A DNA stretch of 64,000 nucleotides from Magnetospirillum sp. (GTDB lineage: Bacteria; Pseudomonadota; Alphaproteobacteria; CACIAM-22H2): the NCBI GenBank assembly GCA_027532905.1, contig JAPZUA010000004.1:1-64000 (forward strand). Reading direction: 5' to 3'. The notes under the pieces are model-generated. The model was given only the letters and a program-made list of their open reading frames with translations, was not told where the DNA came from and ran no database searches. Made by a program: the position numbers and the translations under genes. Of the stretch, positions 19,584-28,514 are shown piece by piece (the first letter of the stretch is position 1; every line of letters begins with the position of its first letter).

Positions 19584-20660
19584 TCAGGTTCCTCTTTCCG
19601 GGGACGAAAGCCTGAGCAGATTTTGCGCCAAAATTGCCTGCGCCACGATCTTCGCGGCGCGCGCAGCACCCGCCGGGGCAAAATGGACCGGATCGAGATA
19701 GTCGGCCGTCGGGAACCCGTCGCGCGTCTCGGGATACAGGATCTGGCCGCGCAAATCGACCAGGCCCTCGCCCAGGCGCTTGGCGAGATTTTCCAAAATC
19801 CGCCGATGCTCCCAGACCGCGCGGAAAGCGAGGTTGGTGGCCGGCGGCAGCGCCGGGTCGGCGGCGTCGTTGCGCTCGAGATCGCGATAGTTCGGGTTCA
19901 CGAACAGCAGCCGAGCGCCTGCGTCGCGCGCGAGGGCCGCGAGGGCCGCCATATTCGCAGCGAACGCGTCGGGCGGATTGTTGGCGACATTGGCCGAAGG
20001 CCGGCGGCCGCCATGGGATTCGGTGCGGCGCACGAGTTCGCCGATGTCGCCCAGCGCCAAGACCGCGCGCCGCCGCAGCGCCGCGACGAACCCGCCCGCC
20101 CCGTGCGGCTCGAACCACGACCGCGAGAACTCGCGATAGTCGCGCGACAGATGCGGCAGACGGCGCGCATGCACGTCGTTGTGCGTGTAGTAGTAGACGA
20201 CAAGGTCGGGCTGCAGCGGCACCACGTCGAACAGGCAGCGAAAAACGTTCTCGGCCGTGGTGTAGCCGCCGATGCCCGCATTGACCACCTCGATGGCGCG
20301 ATCCGGCAAGGCGGCGCCAAGCGCTTCTTGCAGGCGGGCGGGATAGGTGTCGCGGTCGTCCACAATGCCGGTGCAGTAGGTCGAGGATTCGCCCATGCAC
20401 ACGACGCGCAGGCTGCCGGGCGGTTTTTCCGCTGCGATTTCCGCACCGCGAAAGCCAAGCGCGTTGTGGCGCGTGCGCCCGTCGGCCGACACCCAGCTGC
20501 GGTTGAGCGTGTAAAGCATGTACGGATGCGGCACATAACGCGGCGCTTTGAGGCCAAACAGCCGCGCCACCGCACCGGGTCCGCCGGGCCGCAGCAATGC
20601 GCGATCGCCCAGCGCCAGCACGCCCAGCAGGCGCAGATATTTCGCAAGATCCGCCGTCAT
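19584..20660 (-). CDS. SGNH/GDSL-type hydrolase-like protein
   Basis: A 358-residue protein with an N-terminal hydrophobic stretch and the SGNH blocks. These are VVCMGESSTYCTGI (block I with the nucleophile Ser), VVNAGIGGYTTAEN (block II Gly), YYTHNDVH (block III Asn) and the C-terminal catalytic DPVHFAPAG (Asp and His). Such proteins de-esterify or transfer acyl groups on glycans and lipids. The start overlaps the upstream fusion gene by ATGA, so the two act in one operon. Its neighbours make deacylation or acylation of an exported glycan the likely role; the substrate is not visible. Confidence 0.87.
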   Translation of the reverse strand: MTADLAKYLRLLGVLALGDRALLRPGGPGAVARLFGLKAPRYVPHPYMLYTLNRSWVSADGRTRHNALGFRGAEIAAEKPPGSLRVVCMGESSTYCTGIVDDRDTYPARLQEALGAALPDRAIEVVNAGIGGYTTAENVFRCLFDVVPLQPDLVVYYYTHNDVHARRLPHLSRDYREFSRSWFEPHGAGGFVAALRRRAVLALGDIGELVRRTESHGGRRPSANVANNPPDAFAANMAALAALARDAGARLLFVNPNYRDLERNDAADPALPPATNLAFRAVWEHRRILENLAKRLGEGLVDLRGQILYPETRDGFPTADYLDPVHFAPAGAARAAKIVAQAILAQNLLRLSSPERGT

Positions 20661-22858
20661 CCGGGATTTCCCATCGCAGGGGGCGAGGCTACAGGCTTTG
20701 CCTGCGCCAAAACAACCCGCGCCGCCAAAGCCCCCAGCACGAGCCACCAGATGCGCTGGAAGGCGACGTCGTGCACGGTCGAGAAGACCGCGAAAAACGC
20801 GACCAGCAGCAGAGAAGCGACGATCGGCGGCGCACTGCTTTTGGCCCACATCGCACGATAGCGCCACGCAAGCCACAGCGGCAGGCTTGCCGCAACGAGT
20901 GCGCCGACGAGCCCGAGCTCGGCCAGGATCCAGACCGGCGTGGAATGCAGCACCAAGGCCGCCCCCGAGGCGCCGAGATTGAGGCGCACGATGGCGCCGA
21001 GGCCGCCGCCGACAAGAAAATTGTCGCCCCACATCGCAAGCCCGGCGCGGATCGTGTTCCAGCGCTCGGCGGTCGACGAGCCCGCCAAAACTTCGCTCGG
21101 ATCGAAGATGGCGCCGTTTTCGGCCAGCAGACGTGCGACCGGCGGCGAAAACCAATTGGGGATCGCCCACCACACGAAGGCAAGCACGAGCGCGATCGCA
21201 CCGGCCTGCACCAGCAGCATGCGGCGCGCCGGCCAGCGCCACAGCGTAAAGGCCAGCAGCATCGACGTTGCCGCAAGCCCCGCGATCGAACCCGCTTGCC
21301 ATATGCCGAGCAGCAGCACGCCCAGGATCGCGCACCACAGCCCGGATGTGCCGGCGCGCAAGCGCACGCCCGCATAGGCAAGGGCAAAGCAGATGCACAC
21401 CAACAGCTGGAACGAGAACGTGTTGCGGTTGCCCGAATAGCCCTGGAAATTGGTCGAGATGAAATAATTGAGTGCCCCGAAACTCAGCAAGGTGCGTTCG
21501 ATCGAATAGACCGCGATCACGACGACGGCCGTGGCGATCAGCGATTCGGCCAAGCGTCGCCGCCCCTGCCCGCCGAACGATGCGACCATCAAAGCCCCGC
21601 ACGCGGCATAGCCCAGCAGCACGAGCCAGCCGACCAGCCGGTTGCCGAACGCCCAGCTCGAAAAGCCGAACGAAAAATAGCCGCGCGCAAACGCAAAGGC
21701 GAACAGCAGGCTCAAAGCGCCGAGCCAATAGACAAACGGCTTGGCAAGGGCGACCGGCAGGCGGCGCGTGAAGGCGAGCTGCGCCAGCACGAGGCACAGT
21801 GCGAGCACCGCCAGCGGATCGGCGAGGTTCAGCGAAATCCAGCCGCCCGCAACCGAGGCCTGGATCTGGAAGAACAGGAAGAAGGCGGTGAGGTGTGCGA
21901 GCAGCAGCCCGGCGAGGCGATCGAAATCGGGCAGCGCATTTTCCGGCACGGCCGCGCGCACGGTTGCAACGGCCTCAGGCGCGCGGCGCGCCAGAAGCGG
22001 GGCCGTCGCCAGCACCACGAGTGTCGCGCACAAGCCCACGAGCACCGAGGCCGCAACCGCATCGTGCGACGACACGCCCAAAGCGCCGAACGCATAGATC
22101 GCCGCCACTTCGCGCACACCCCAGCCATTGACGCTGATCGGCAAACTCGCGGCGAAGGTCACGATCGCGGCCGCCCCCATCGCCTGCCAGAACGGCAGAT
22201 CGACGCCGACTGCATCGAGGGCCGCCACATAGGCCGCAAACACGAGCAGATTGGCGCCGAAGCTGATCGCCGCAACGCTCCCGAAGCGCGCCAAGGCCGG
22301 ACCCGACAGGAGCTTGCGCAACAAGGCTGCTTCATGGCGCGCCCCCGCCATGGCGAAGCTCAACGCCAAAGCGAGCGGCACCACGATTGCGGCCTGCACG
22401 AGTGGCGTGCGCGCAAGCGCCTCGGCCACCGTGTGGCTGCCGAACACGGCGACGAATCCTGCCGCCGCCGCCGCCAAACCCACGAGCGCCATAACGAAAC
22501 GCTCGTAGCCCGAGGCGACCACAAGGGCCGGGGCCGGCACATTATGGCGGCGCAACACCAATTGGCGGCCGAGGATCGAACCGAATAGGTTGAACACGAA
22601 CAAGCTCGAAACAAAACCCGAGACGCTCGCGCGCACTGTGACGGCCCAGGGAACGGCGCAGCCGAAATGTGCGAGCACGCGATGCAGGCGGAAAATCACC
22701 GCAACGAGATTGACGGCCATCAGCGCCAGTACGGCACCGGTCCAGCGCCAATCGAGATCGGCATAGCCTTCGACGATCTTATCGAGCCCGACCCACCAGG
22801 CGATCGCGAAAATCGCCAGCACCGTTCCGAAGATCGACAGAAGCCGCTTCATCGCCAC
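20657..22858 (-). CDS. Fusion: LPG-synthase-TM/AglD-type flippase + O-antigen ligase-like domain
   Basis: A 733-residue, highly hydrophobic protein. Residues 1 to about 300 match the eight-helix LPG_synthase_TM/AglD/UPF0104 fold: WVGLDKIVEGYADLDWRW, SVSGFVSSLFVFNLFGSILG, and LPISVNGWGVREVAAIYAF. The remainder is a Wzy/WaaL-type module with FQGYSGNRNTFSFQLLVC and HSTPVWILAELGLVGALVA, in which the conserved His precedes the ELG helix. The separate families are respectively implicated in polyprenyl-lipid or lipid translocation and in periplasmic glycan ligation. Finding them in one chain is unusual. The ATG at 22852 is an alternative start. It overlaps the SGNH gene by four bases. Confidence 0.85.
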   Translation of the reverse strand: MAMKRLLSIFGTVLAIFAIAWWVGLDKIVEGYADLDWRWTGAVLALMAVNLVAVIFRLHRVLAHFGCAVPWAVTVRASVSGFVSSLFVFNLFGSILGRQLVLRRHNVPAPALVVASGYERFVMALVGLAAAAAGFVAVFGSHTVAEALARTPLVQAAIVVPLALALSFAMAGARHEAALLRKLLSGPALARFGSVAAISFGANLLVFAAYVAALDAVGVDLPFWQAMGAAAIVTFAASLPISVNGWGVREVAAIYAFGALGVSSHDAVAASVLVGLCATLVVLATAPLLARRAPEAVATVRAAVPENALPDFDRLAGLLLAHLTAFFLFFQIQASVAGGWISLNLADPLAVLALCLVLAQLAFTRRLPVALAKPFVYWLGALSLLFAFAFARGYFSFGFSSWAFGNRLVGWLVLLGYAACGALMVASFGGQGRRRLAESLIATAVVVIAVYSIERTLLSFGALNYFISTNFQGYSGNRNTFSFQLLVCICFALAYAGVRLRAGTSGLWCAILGVLLLGIWQAGSIAGLAATSMLLAFTLWRWPARRMLLVQAGAIALVLAFVWWAIPNWFSPPVARLLAENGAIFDPSEVLAGSSTAERWNTIRAGLAMWGDNFLVGGGLGAIVRLNLGASGAALVLHSTPVWILAELGLVGALVAASLPLWLAWRYRAMWAKSSAPPIVASLLLVAFFAVFSTVHDVAFQRIWWLVLGALAARVVLAQAKPVASPPAMGNPG

Positions 22859-22986
22859 AGTCGGACGTTCGATACAAGGGAGGGAGATTGCTGCATTCGC
22901 TGGTCGCCGTCGCGCCCCTGGGCGGTTGCGGCCGCTCGACCCGCTTTTTGCGAAGCTGGCGCGCTGCTGCGCATTCTAAGGGCGGC

Positions 22987-23061
22987 TGGAGCGGGAAAAG
23001 GGATTCGAACCCTCGACCCTCACGTTGGCAACGTGATGCTCTACCACTGAGCTATTCCCGC
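22987..23061 (-). tRNA. tRNA-Gly (GCC)
   Basis: The reverse strand gives a cloverleaf beginning GCGGGAATAGCTCAG, with anticodon loop ...TTGCCAA... (anticodon GCC) and the T-loop GGTTCGAATCC. The acceptor strand TTCCCGC is followed by T and an encoded CCA at 22987-22989. The 7-bp acceptor stem pairs fully. It lies between the flippase/ligase fusion gene and cnoX. Confidence 0.96.
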
Positions 23062-23243
23062 CCGCGCGCCCATAGCGAAAGCGGCGCGATAATAGGCCGG
23101 GTCGCTGCAATTGCAAGACAAAAACGTTACCGAGGCCAAAGCGCGGCGGCGCCGGGGATTTGCCGGGTCAGGGGGGTTGTTTTGGCGCCCGAAACGCGCC
23201 ATTTTCCCTTCATCTCGCCAAACCAAGCACGGACAGAACCCCT

Positions 23244-24155
23244 ATGGACCAACTGATCGGGGCCGCCAAGGCCAATGCGGCCGGCGGCGACATCGTCGTC
23301 GACTCGACCGACGAGGCCTTCGAAAAGGACGTGATCGCCGCGTCGGCCAAAACGCCGGTCATCGTCGATTTCTGGGCGCCGTGGTGCGGGCCGTGCAAAC
23401 AATTGGGCCCGGCCATCGAGAAGGTCGTGCGCGAGGCCAAGGGGGCCGTCAAGCTCGTCAAAATCAATATCGACGAGCATCCCTATTTCGCGCAGCAGCT
23501 GCGCGTGCAGTCGATCCCGGCGGTGTTCGCCTTCAAGGCGGGCCGCCCCGTCGATGCGTTTTTGGGCGCTTTGCCCGAAGGCGACATCCGCAAATTCGTG
23601 AAGAAGCTTATGGGCGACAAGGGTCCGTCGCCGATCGAGCAAGCGCTCGAGCAGGCCAAAGAAGCGTTCGACGCGGGCGGCGCGGCTACGGCCGCCGCCC
23701 TCTATGCGCAGATCCTGCAGCACGAACCCGGCAACGCCAAAGCCGTTGCGGGGCTCGTGAAGTGCCAGATCGCCGCGGGCGATCTCGACGCAGCAGCCGC
23801 GATGCTGGCCGATCTGCCGCCCGAGCTTGCCAAAGACGCCGAAATCGCCGCCGCGAAAACGGCTCTCGATGTGGCGCGCCAAGGCGAAAAGGCCGGCGAC
23901 GTGGCCCCGTTGCGCGCCAAGCTCGAGGCGAACCCCGCCGACCACGAAACACGTGTGGCCTTGGCGCTGGCGCTGTTCGCAGGCGGTGCGGCCGAAGAGG
24001 CGATCGACCAGATGCTCGATCTCTACAAGCGCGACCGCAACTGGAACGACGGGGCCGCACGCGCCCAGCTCGTCAAATTTTTCGAGGCGCTTGGCAACAC
24101 CCATCCGGCGACGATCCAGGGGCGCCGTCGCCTCTCGTCGCTGATGTTCGCTTGA
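23244..24155 (+). CDS. cnoX: CnoX/YbbN-type thioredoxin with TPR tail
   Basis: A 303-residue protein. An N-terminal thioredoxin domain carries [16 protein letters not shown] (Cys48 and Cys51) and the cis-proline region [10 protein letters not shown]. It is followed by an alpha-helical TPR-like region of about 170 residues with repeated ALYAQILQ and ALALALF units. This is the CnoX architecture: a chaperedoxin that protects unfolded proteins and hands them to GroEL/ES or DnaK. The full WCGPC motif is present, unlike the E. coli protein. The ATG at 23244 begins the domain cleanly. It heads the conserved run with LON-domain, Trm112 and DUF971 genes. Confidence 0.9.
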   Translation: MDQLIGAAKANAAGGDIVVDSTDEAFEKDVIAASAKTPVIVDFWAPWCGPCKQLGPAIEKVVREAKGAVKLVKINIDEHPYFAQQLRVQSIPAVFAFKAGRPVDAFLGALPEGDIRKFVKKLMGDKGPSPIEQALEQAKEAFDAGGAATAAALYAQILQHEPGNAKAVAGLVKCQIAAGDLDAAAAMLADLPPELAKDAEIAAAKTALDVARQGEKAGDVAPLRAKLEANPADHETRVALALALFAGGAAEEAIDQMLDLYKRDRNWNDGAARAQLVKFFEALGNTHPATIQGRRRLSSLMFA

Positions 24156-24169
24156 GCGCGGCTCGTTAA

Positions 24170-24865
24170 GTGGCCGTGACCCTCGCCCGCACCGGTCTTG
24201 GCGACATGCCGGCCACATTGCCGATCTTTCCGCTGTCGGGCGTTCTGCTGCTGCCCCGCGGCCGCTTGCCGCTCAATGTTTTCGAACCGCGCTATTTGGC
24301 GATGGTCGAAGACGCGCTTGCAAGCCACGACAAGCTCATCGGCATCATCCAGCCGACCGAAAAAGAGCCGAGCGGCCGGCCGCAAGCGCTCTATCCGATC
24401 GGCTGTGCGGGCCGCCTCGTGAGCTGGTCGGAGACCGACGACGGCCGCTATCTGATCCAGCTTGCCGGCATTGCGCGCTTCGAACTCGGCGACGAGATCG
24501 CGACGATGCGCGGCTATCGGCGCGTCCGCCCGGATTTTTCGCGCTTCGAAGCCGATTTCCGCGAGCCCGAACGCGGCGGCTTCGACCGCAAGCGTTTGCT
24601 GGCGGGCCTCAAAGCCTATTTCGCGGCCGAGGGCCTCGAAGGCGATTGGGATTCGATCAGCCAAGCGCCCGACGAACGCATCGTCAGCACGCTCGCGATG
24701 CTGTGCCCGTTTACGGCCGAGGAAAAACAAAGCCTGCTCGAATGCACGACTTTGGCCGAGCGCGCCAAGGCGATGACGGGCTTCTGCGAAGCGCGTGCGG
24801 CAGCGGCGGCCTCGGGCTCAAGCGACCCGTCGGGCGGCAAGCCGCCCGGCAGCAAACTGCACTGA
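24170..24865 (+). CDS. LON N-terminal (substrate-binding) domain protein
   Basis: A 231-residue protein with only the Lon N-terminal PUA-like domain: [30 protein letters not shown] and [20 protein letters not shown], without ATPase or protease parts. Stand-alone forms are common in proteobacteria and are thought to bind peptides or cooperate with Lon. Start choice is between GTG at 24170 and ATG at 24206 (MPATLPIFP). It is followed 14 bp later by the Trm112 gene, with which it forms a conserved operon in alphaproteobacteria. Confidence 0.88.
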   Translation: MAVTLARTGLGDMPATLPIFPLSGVLLLPRGRLPLNVFEPRYLAMVEDALASHDKLIGIIQPTEKEPSGRPQALYPIGCAGRLVSWSETDDGRYLIQLAGIARFELGDEIATMRGYRRVRPDFSRFEADFREPERGGFDRKRLLAGLKAYFAAEGLEGDWDSISQAPDERIVSTLAMLCPFTAEEKQSLLECTTLAERAKAMTGFCEARAAAAASGSSDPSGGKPPGSKLH

Positions 24866-24879
24866 GGAGCCCCCAAACC

Positions 24880-25083
24880 ATGCCCGGCACCAATGCGGTC
24901 GATCCCAAACTGCTCGAAATCCTCGTCTGCCCCGTGACCAAGGGCACGCTGCGCTACGATGCGGATGCGGGCGAGCTTGTCAGCGAAGCGGCGGGGCTTG
25001 CCTATCCGATCCGCGACGGCATTCCGATCATGCTCGTGGACGAAGCGCGCCGCATCGATTCGGCACGCGGCAGCCCGTTGTAG
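24880..25083 (+). CDS. Trm112/UPF0434 family protein
   Basis: A 67-residue protein: [20 protein letters not shown], then [20 protein letters not shown]. Trm112-type proteins are small partners that stabilise methyltransferases. This copy has only one Cys in the CPxxKG motif, so zinc binding is unlikely. A GAGGAG ribosome site precedes the ATG. The position between LON and DUF971 genes is the usual one. Confidence 0.9.
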   Translation: MPGTNAVDPKLLEILVCPVTKGTLRYDADAGELVSEAAGLAYPIRDGIPIMLVDEARRIDSARGSPL

Positions 25084-25111
25084 TGCGCCCCGTTCCGACA
25101 AGAGAGGCGTT

Positions 25112-25498
25112 TTGAGTTTTTCGGTCCAACATCGCCCGCTCGAAATTCGGCTCAAGAAAGCCGACAAGCGCCTCGAGATCGACTACGACGACGGCAAGCG
25201 CTTTTCGCTGCCCGCCGAATTGCTGCGCGTGGAAAGCCCGTCGGCCGAAGTGATGGGCCACGGGCCGGGCCAGAAGCAGATCGTGGCGGGCCGGGCGGAA
25301 GTGGGCATTCTCGGACTCGAGCAGGTCGGCAACTACGCGATCCGCATCAAGTTCGACGATCTGCACGACACCGGCATTTTCTCGTGGGACTATCTCTACG
25401 AGCTCGGCACGAACCAAGAGCGGCTCTATGTCGAATATCTCGCGGCCCTTGCTGCCAAGGGCCTCAGCCGCAATCCGCGCGCGAAGAAAGCGACGTAA
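25112..25498 (+). CDS. DUF971 / GBBH-like N-terminal domain protein
   Basis: A 128-residue protein from a TTG at 25112 with an AGAGAGG ribosome site. The conserved pattern is PLEIRLKKADKRLEIDYDDG, then FSLPAELLRVESPSAEV and YAIRIKFDDLHDTGIFSWDYL. This is the stand-alone form of the N-terminal domain of gamma-butyrobetaine hydroxylase, often linked to iron-sulfur carrier genes. The function in bacteria is not firmly known. It is the last gene of the run beginning with cnoX. Confidence 0.87.
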   Translation: MSFSVQHRPLEIRLKKADKRLEIDYDDGKRFSLPAELLRVESPSAEVMGHGPGQKQIVAGRAEVGILGLEQVGNYAIRIKFDDLHDTGIFSWDYLYELGTNQERLYVEYLAALAAKGLSRNPRAKKAT

Positions 25499-25511
25499 AG
25501 CGTCGCTTCGC

Positions 25512-26852
25512 TCAAGCCGGCGCAGGCAGCCGAAGCACGACCTTTAGCCCGCCCAATTCCGAAGTTTCAAGCGCCACGCTGCCCTTGTAGAAAGCAACGA
25601 GCTCGTCGGTGATCGCCAGGCCGAAGCCGGTACCGGGCATCGCTTCGTCGAGCCGTGCACCACGCCGCAAGACCTCGGCGCGCGCTTCGGGCGCAATGCC
25701 CGGCCCGTCGTCTTCGACGACGCATTGCAGCTGCGGACCGCTGCGCGTCAACGACAGTCGAACATCGCGCTTCGCCCATTTGAGCGCGTTGTCGAGCACG
25801 TTGCCGACGATGTCGGACAGGTCGTCGGGACTTCCGGCGAAAGTCAAATCGGCACCGCGAAGCAACGTGCGAATCGTCCGGTCGCGATGCACGCGGCCCA
25901 GCGCATCCGCCAGGCGCAGAACGACCGTACGCGCATCGGTCTGCAGGCCGCTTTGCGCGCTCGCCGCACCCGCGCGCGCGCGCGCAAGATGGCGTTCGAT
26001 ATGGCCCTGCATCGCGGCACTTTGGACGCGCACGATTTCGGCCGAGGGCGGCGCGCCGCCGTCGGCTTCGTTGCGCAGCACTGCCAGAGGCGTCTTCAAC
26101 GCATGCGCAAGATTGTCGGCTTCCGCGCGTGCGCGTTCGACCAGATTGCGATTGCGCGCAATCACATCTTTGAGGTCGGCCACGAGCGGTGCGACTTCGC
26201 GCGGCCAGACCTCGTCGAGTGCAGCTTCGCGTCCGCGTTTCAATTCCAAAACCGCCGCCCGCAGCCGCCGCAGCGGCGCGAGGCCGAAATGGATCTGCAA
26301 CACGACCGCCAGTGCCAGCCCTGCGCCAAGGGCTGCGAGCGAAAACGCCAGCGCCGTCCGGAAAGAGGCAAGCGCTTGCGCCAGTTCATTTTCGTCCGAA
26401 GCGACCACAAGCCGCACCGGCCGCTCGAGGCCTTCCAAGCCGACGCTGCGCTCGACCGCAATCAGCGTCTGGCCGTCGGGTCCCGCAAGACGATGGCGGT
26501 GGATTTCCCCAGGCTTCAGTTCGTCCGGTGGATTCGGCAACGTGAAATCCCACAAAGAACGGGACCGCAGCATCGGCCGACCGGCAACCTCGATCTGCCA
26601 ATAGCGTCCGGAATAGGGACGGTCGTAGAGGCTGTCAGGCAGTGCACGCGAGAGACGAACCGTGCCGTCGGGCACGGCCTCGATCGCTGCGACGACATGG
26701 TCCATGTCGTCGATCAGGTGCGACTCGAGGATCGACGCTGCCTGCCCACGAAAGATCTCGACGAGGCCGAAACCCGCCCCGACGAGCGCTGCGCACAGCC
26801 ACAGCAGTGCGGCGGCGGCAAGACGGCGCTGGATCGACCCCGCCTTGTTCAC
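25512..26852 (-). CDS. Two-component sensor histidine kinase
   Basis: A 446-residue protein with two membrane helices (about residues 11-32 and 166-190) flanking a periplasmic sensor of about 130 residues, then a HAMP-like linker. The phospho-acceptor is His250 in NLAHALKTPLAVL. The ATP-binding domain has the N box VLDNALKWAK, the G1 box VEDDGPGIAP and the G2 box GTGFGLAI. The architecture is PhoQ/QseC-like. The GTG start overlaps the response-regulator stop (GTGA), so the pair is coupled. The signal is unknown; PepSY and cytochrome b561 neighbours suggest an envelope or redox stress input. Confidence 0.93.
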   Translation of the reverse strand: MNKAGSIQRRLAAAALLWLCAALVGAGFGLVEIFRGQAASILESHLIDDMDHVVAAIEAVPDGTVRLSRALPDSLYDRPYSGRYWQIEVAGRPMLRSRSLWDFTLPNPPDELKPGEIHRHRLAGPDGQTLIAVERSVGLEGLERPVRLVVASDENELAQALASFRTALAFSLAALGAGLALAVVLQIHFGLAPLRRLRAAVLELKRGREAALDEVWPREVAPLVADLKDVIARNRNLVERARAEADNLAHALKTPLAVLRNEADGGAPPSAEIVRVQSAAMQGHIERHLARARAGAASAQSGLQTDARTVVLRLADALGRVHRDRTIRTLLRGADLTFAGSPDDLSDIVGNVLDNALKWAKRDVRLSLTRSGPQLQCVVEDDGPGIAPEARAEVLRRGARLDEAMPGTGFGLAITDELVAFYKGSVALETSELGGLKVVLRLPAPA

Positions 26853-27523
26853 GAGGCACCTTCCGGCGGCGCGCGCAGCCGATATCCGCGCCCGCGCACC
26901 GTCTCGATCGCATCGACGCCGAGCTTGCGCCGCAGGCGCCCCACGAACACTTCGATCGTGTTGCTGTCGCGGTCGAAATCCTGCGCGTAGATATGTTCAG
27001 TCAGTTCGGTGCGCGAGACAACGGCCCCCGGACGATGCATCAAATACGCAAGGGTTTTGTATTCCTGCGCCGTCAACGCGACCGGCATGCCGTCCACATC
27101 GACGCGCCCGCTGCGCGTGTCGAGACGGATCGGTCCGCAGCTCATTTCGGCGCTCGCCAAGCCCGCCGCGCGCCGGACGACCGCACGCAGCCGCGCAAGC
27201 AGCTCGTCCATGTGGAAAGGTTTGGCAAGATAGTCGTCGGCGCCCGCATCGATCCCCTCGACCTTTTCGGTCCAGCCTGCGCGCGCCGTGAGGATGACCA
27301 CGGGGATGCGGTTTCCGGCCCGCCGCCATTGCCGCAGCACCGTCAGACCGTCGATCTTCGGCAGGCCGAGATCAAGGATCGCTGCGTCGAACGGTTCGGT
27401 CGCACCCAAAAACGCCGCTTCCTCGCCGTCGGCCGCACAGTCCACGGCATAGCCGGCGGCCTTGAGGGAGGCTGCGACCTGTGTTGAGAGAGTGGGGTCG
27501 TCTTCGACGACAAGAATGCGCAT
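26849..27523 (-). CDS. OmpR-family response regulator
   Basis: A 224-residue protein. The receiver domain begins MRILVVEDDP with phospho-acceptor Asp51 in AAILDLGLP and Lys in YLAKPFHM. The C-terminal winged helix has LTAQEYKTLAYLMHRPG, then VFVGRLRRKLG and TVRGRGYRL. Paired with the histidine kinase immediately downstream. Likely targets are the adjacent PepSY genes, which flank it on the same strand (27543) and divergently (27975); that is inference from position. Confidence 0.95.
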   Translation of the reverse strand: MRILVVEDDPTLSTQVAASLKAAGYAVDCAADGEEAAFLGATEPFDAAILDLGLPKIDGLTVLRQWRRAGNRIPVVILTARAGWTEKVEGIDAGADDYLAKPFHMDELLARLRAVVRRAAGLASAEMSCGPIRLDTRSGRVDVDGMPVALTAQEYKTLAYLMHRPGAVVSRTELTEHIYAQDFDRDSNTIEVFVGRLRRKLGVDAIETVRGRGYRLRAPPEGAS

Positions 27524-27542
27524 GGGTGGAAGCGTACTCCGA

Positions 27543-27845
27543 TCAGCGGGCGAGGCGTTCGAGCGTTCGGGCGTCGTAGTACAGCTTGCGGCGATTGCCG
27601 TCGGGCGCAAGCAGCTTGATCTCGTAGACGTAGCTCCCGCCTTTGCGCTCAAGCTCGACATCGACAACCCGGCCCGGCGCGTCGCGCGCGACGGCTGCAA
27701 GCAGCTTGTCGAGCCCCACAATCTCGCCGGCTTCGCGCGCCCGGCGCGCACGCTCGTGGTCTCCGTCGGCAAAGGCGGGGACTGCCGACGCAAGCAACGC
27801 GACCATCGCCATCAATGCAAGCAACCTGCAAAACATCGAATTCAT
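27543..27845 (-). CDS. PepSY-domain periplasmic protein
   Basis: A 100-residue protein with a cleavable signal peptide (LLALMAMVALLASAVPAFA). It then has one PepSY module: ARRAREAGEIVGLDKLLAAV, VVDVELERKGGSYVYEIKLL and a KLYYDARTLE end. PepSY proteins are thought to modulate peptidases or sensors in the envelope. It lies 19 bp upstream of the response regulator in the same orientation, so it probably heads that operon and may sense for or restrain the kinase. Confidence 0.88.
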   Translation of the reverse strand: MNSMFCRLLALMAMVALLASAVPAFADGDHERARRAREAGEIVGLDKLLAAVARDAPGRVVDVELERKGGSYVYEIKLLAPDGNRRKLYYDARTLERLAR

Positions 27846-27974
27846 CCTTGCATATTGCAGTCCCGAATCTGAACGGCAGATGAACGGCGCACTCACGCCC
27901 CGTTCAGTCGCAAGCGCGCATATTCGCGTCGTTCCCCGGCATTCCGCCGGGCGAATAGACCGGAGATCGCCGCC

Positions 27975-28298
27975 ATGAAAACAAGTTTTGCCTTTGGACT
28001 CGTCGCTTTGTCGCTGCTCGCCGCACCTTCTTTCGCATCGGAGCGGGAGCGCAGCGCGCCCGCCGCCGCCCCGAAGCTCACGCTGGGCGAGGTCGATCCC
28101 CGAGTCCGCGAAAACGGCTACTTGGCCGTTCGCAGCATCGAACTGAAACGCGACGGCAGCTACGAAGTGAAGGCGATCGACGCCGAAAATCGTCGCACCT
28201 CGATCCGCGTGGACGGCAACACAGGTGCGTTTTCCCCCGACGACGATGGGCGCCGGTCGGGTACGCGCGAGCGCCGCGACGGCGGCGATCGCCGTTGA
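27975..28298 (+). CDS. PepSY-like secreted protein
   Basis: A 107-residue protein with signal peptide FGLVALSLLAAPSFASE. It then has a short PepSY-like segment: VRENGYLAVRSIELKRDGSYEVKAID followed by RTSIRVDGNTGAF. The tail is rich in Arg and Asp. It is transcribed divergently from the other PepSY gene and two-component operon, 129 bp away, so it is a likely regulon member. The split cytochrome b561 gene follows 65 bp later. Confidence 0.82.
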   Translation: MKTSFAFGLVALSLLAAPSFASERERSAPAAAPKLTLGEVDPRVRENGYLAVRSIELKRDGSYEVKAIDAENRRTSIRVDGNTGAFSPDDDGRRSGTRERRDGGDRR

Positions 28299-28307
28299 GC
28301 CTTCAGC

Positions 28308-28334
28308 CCCGGCGCCGGGTTGACCGGCGCCGGG
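28308..28334 (+). terminator. GC-rich perfect hairpin between PepSY gene and cytochrome b561 gene
   Basis: CCCGGCGCCGG at 28308-28318 pairs perfectly with CCGGCGCCGGG at 28324-28334 around a five-base loop. It begins 10 bases after the PepSY stop. There is no T-run, so it could be an attenuator, an mRNA-stabilising intercistronic hairpin, or a weak terminator. Confidence 0.5.
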
Positions 28335-28363
28335 ACCAACCGCCACGCTCGGGAGTACCGCCC

Positions 28364-28514
28364 ATGTTTGCAACGCCCCAATCTGCCGTGCCCGGCAATC
28401 TTGCCCGTCTCTTCCACTGGATCATGGCCGCCATGATCCTCGGTCTCTTCGCGCTCGGCAGTGCGCTCGAAGAGTTCCCGCGCGGATCGGCGCGCGATTT
28501 CGGCATGATGCTGC
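28364..28514 (+). pseudogene. Cytochrome b561, 5' part (disrupted by IS)
   Basis: Codons 1-50 and the first base of codon 51 of a cytochrome b561-type membrane protein: LARLFHWIMAAMILGLFALG, the first helix with a heme-ligand His, then RDFGMML. The frame is broken at 28514/28515 by the TnpB element. Joining 28514 to 30012 restores codon 51 as CAT and the sequence MLHQSFGLLF, giving a normal 179-residue protein. As it stands the product would be truncated and unable to bind both hemes. Confidence 0.88.

Noticed and set aside
20597-22588. A 663-codon plus-strand frame opposite the flippase/ligase fusion
   Set aside because: Charged, low-complexity shadow of a hydrophobic membrane-protein gene; no motifs.
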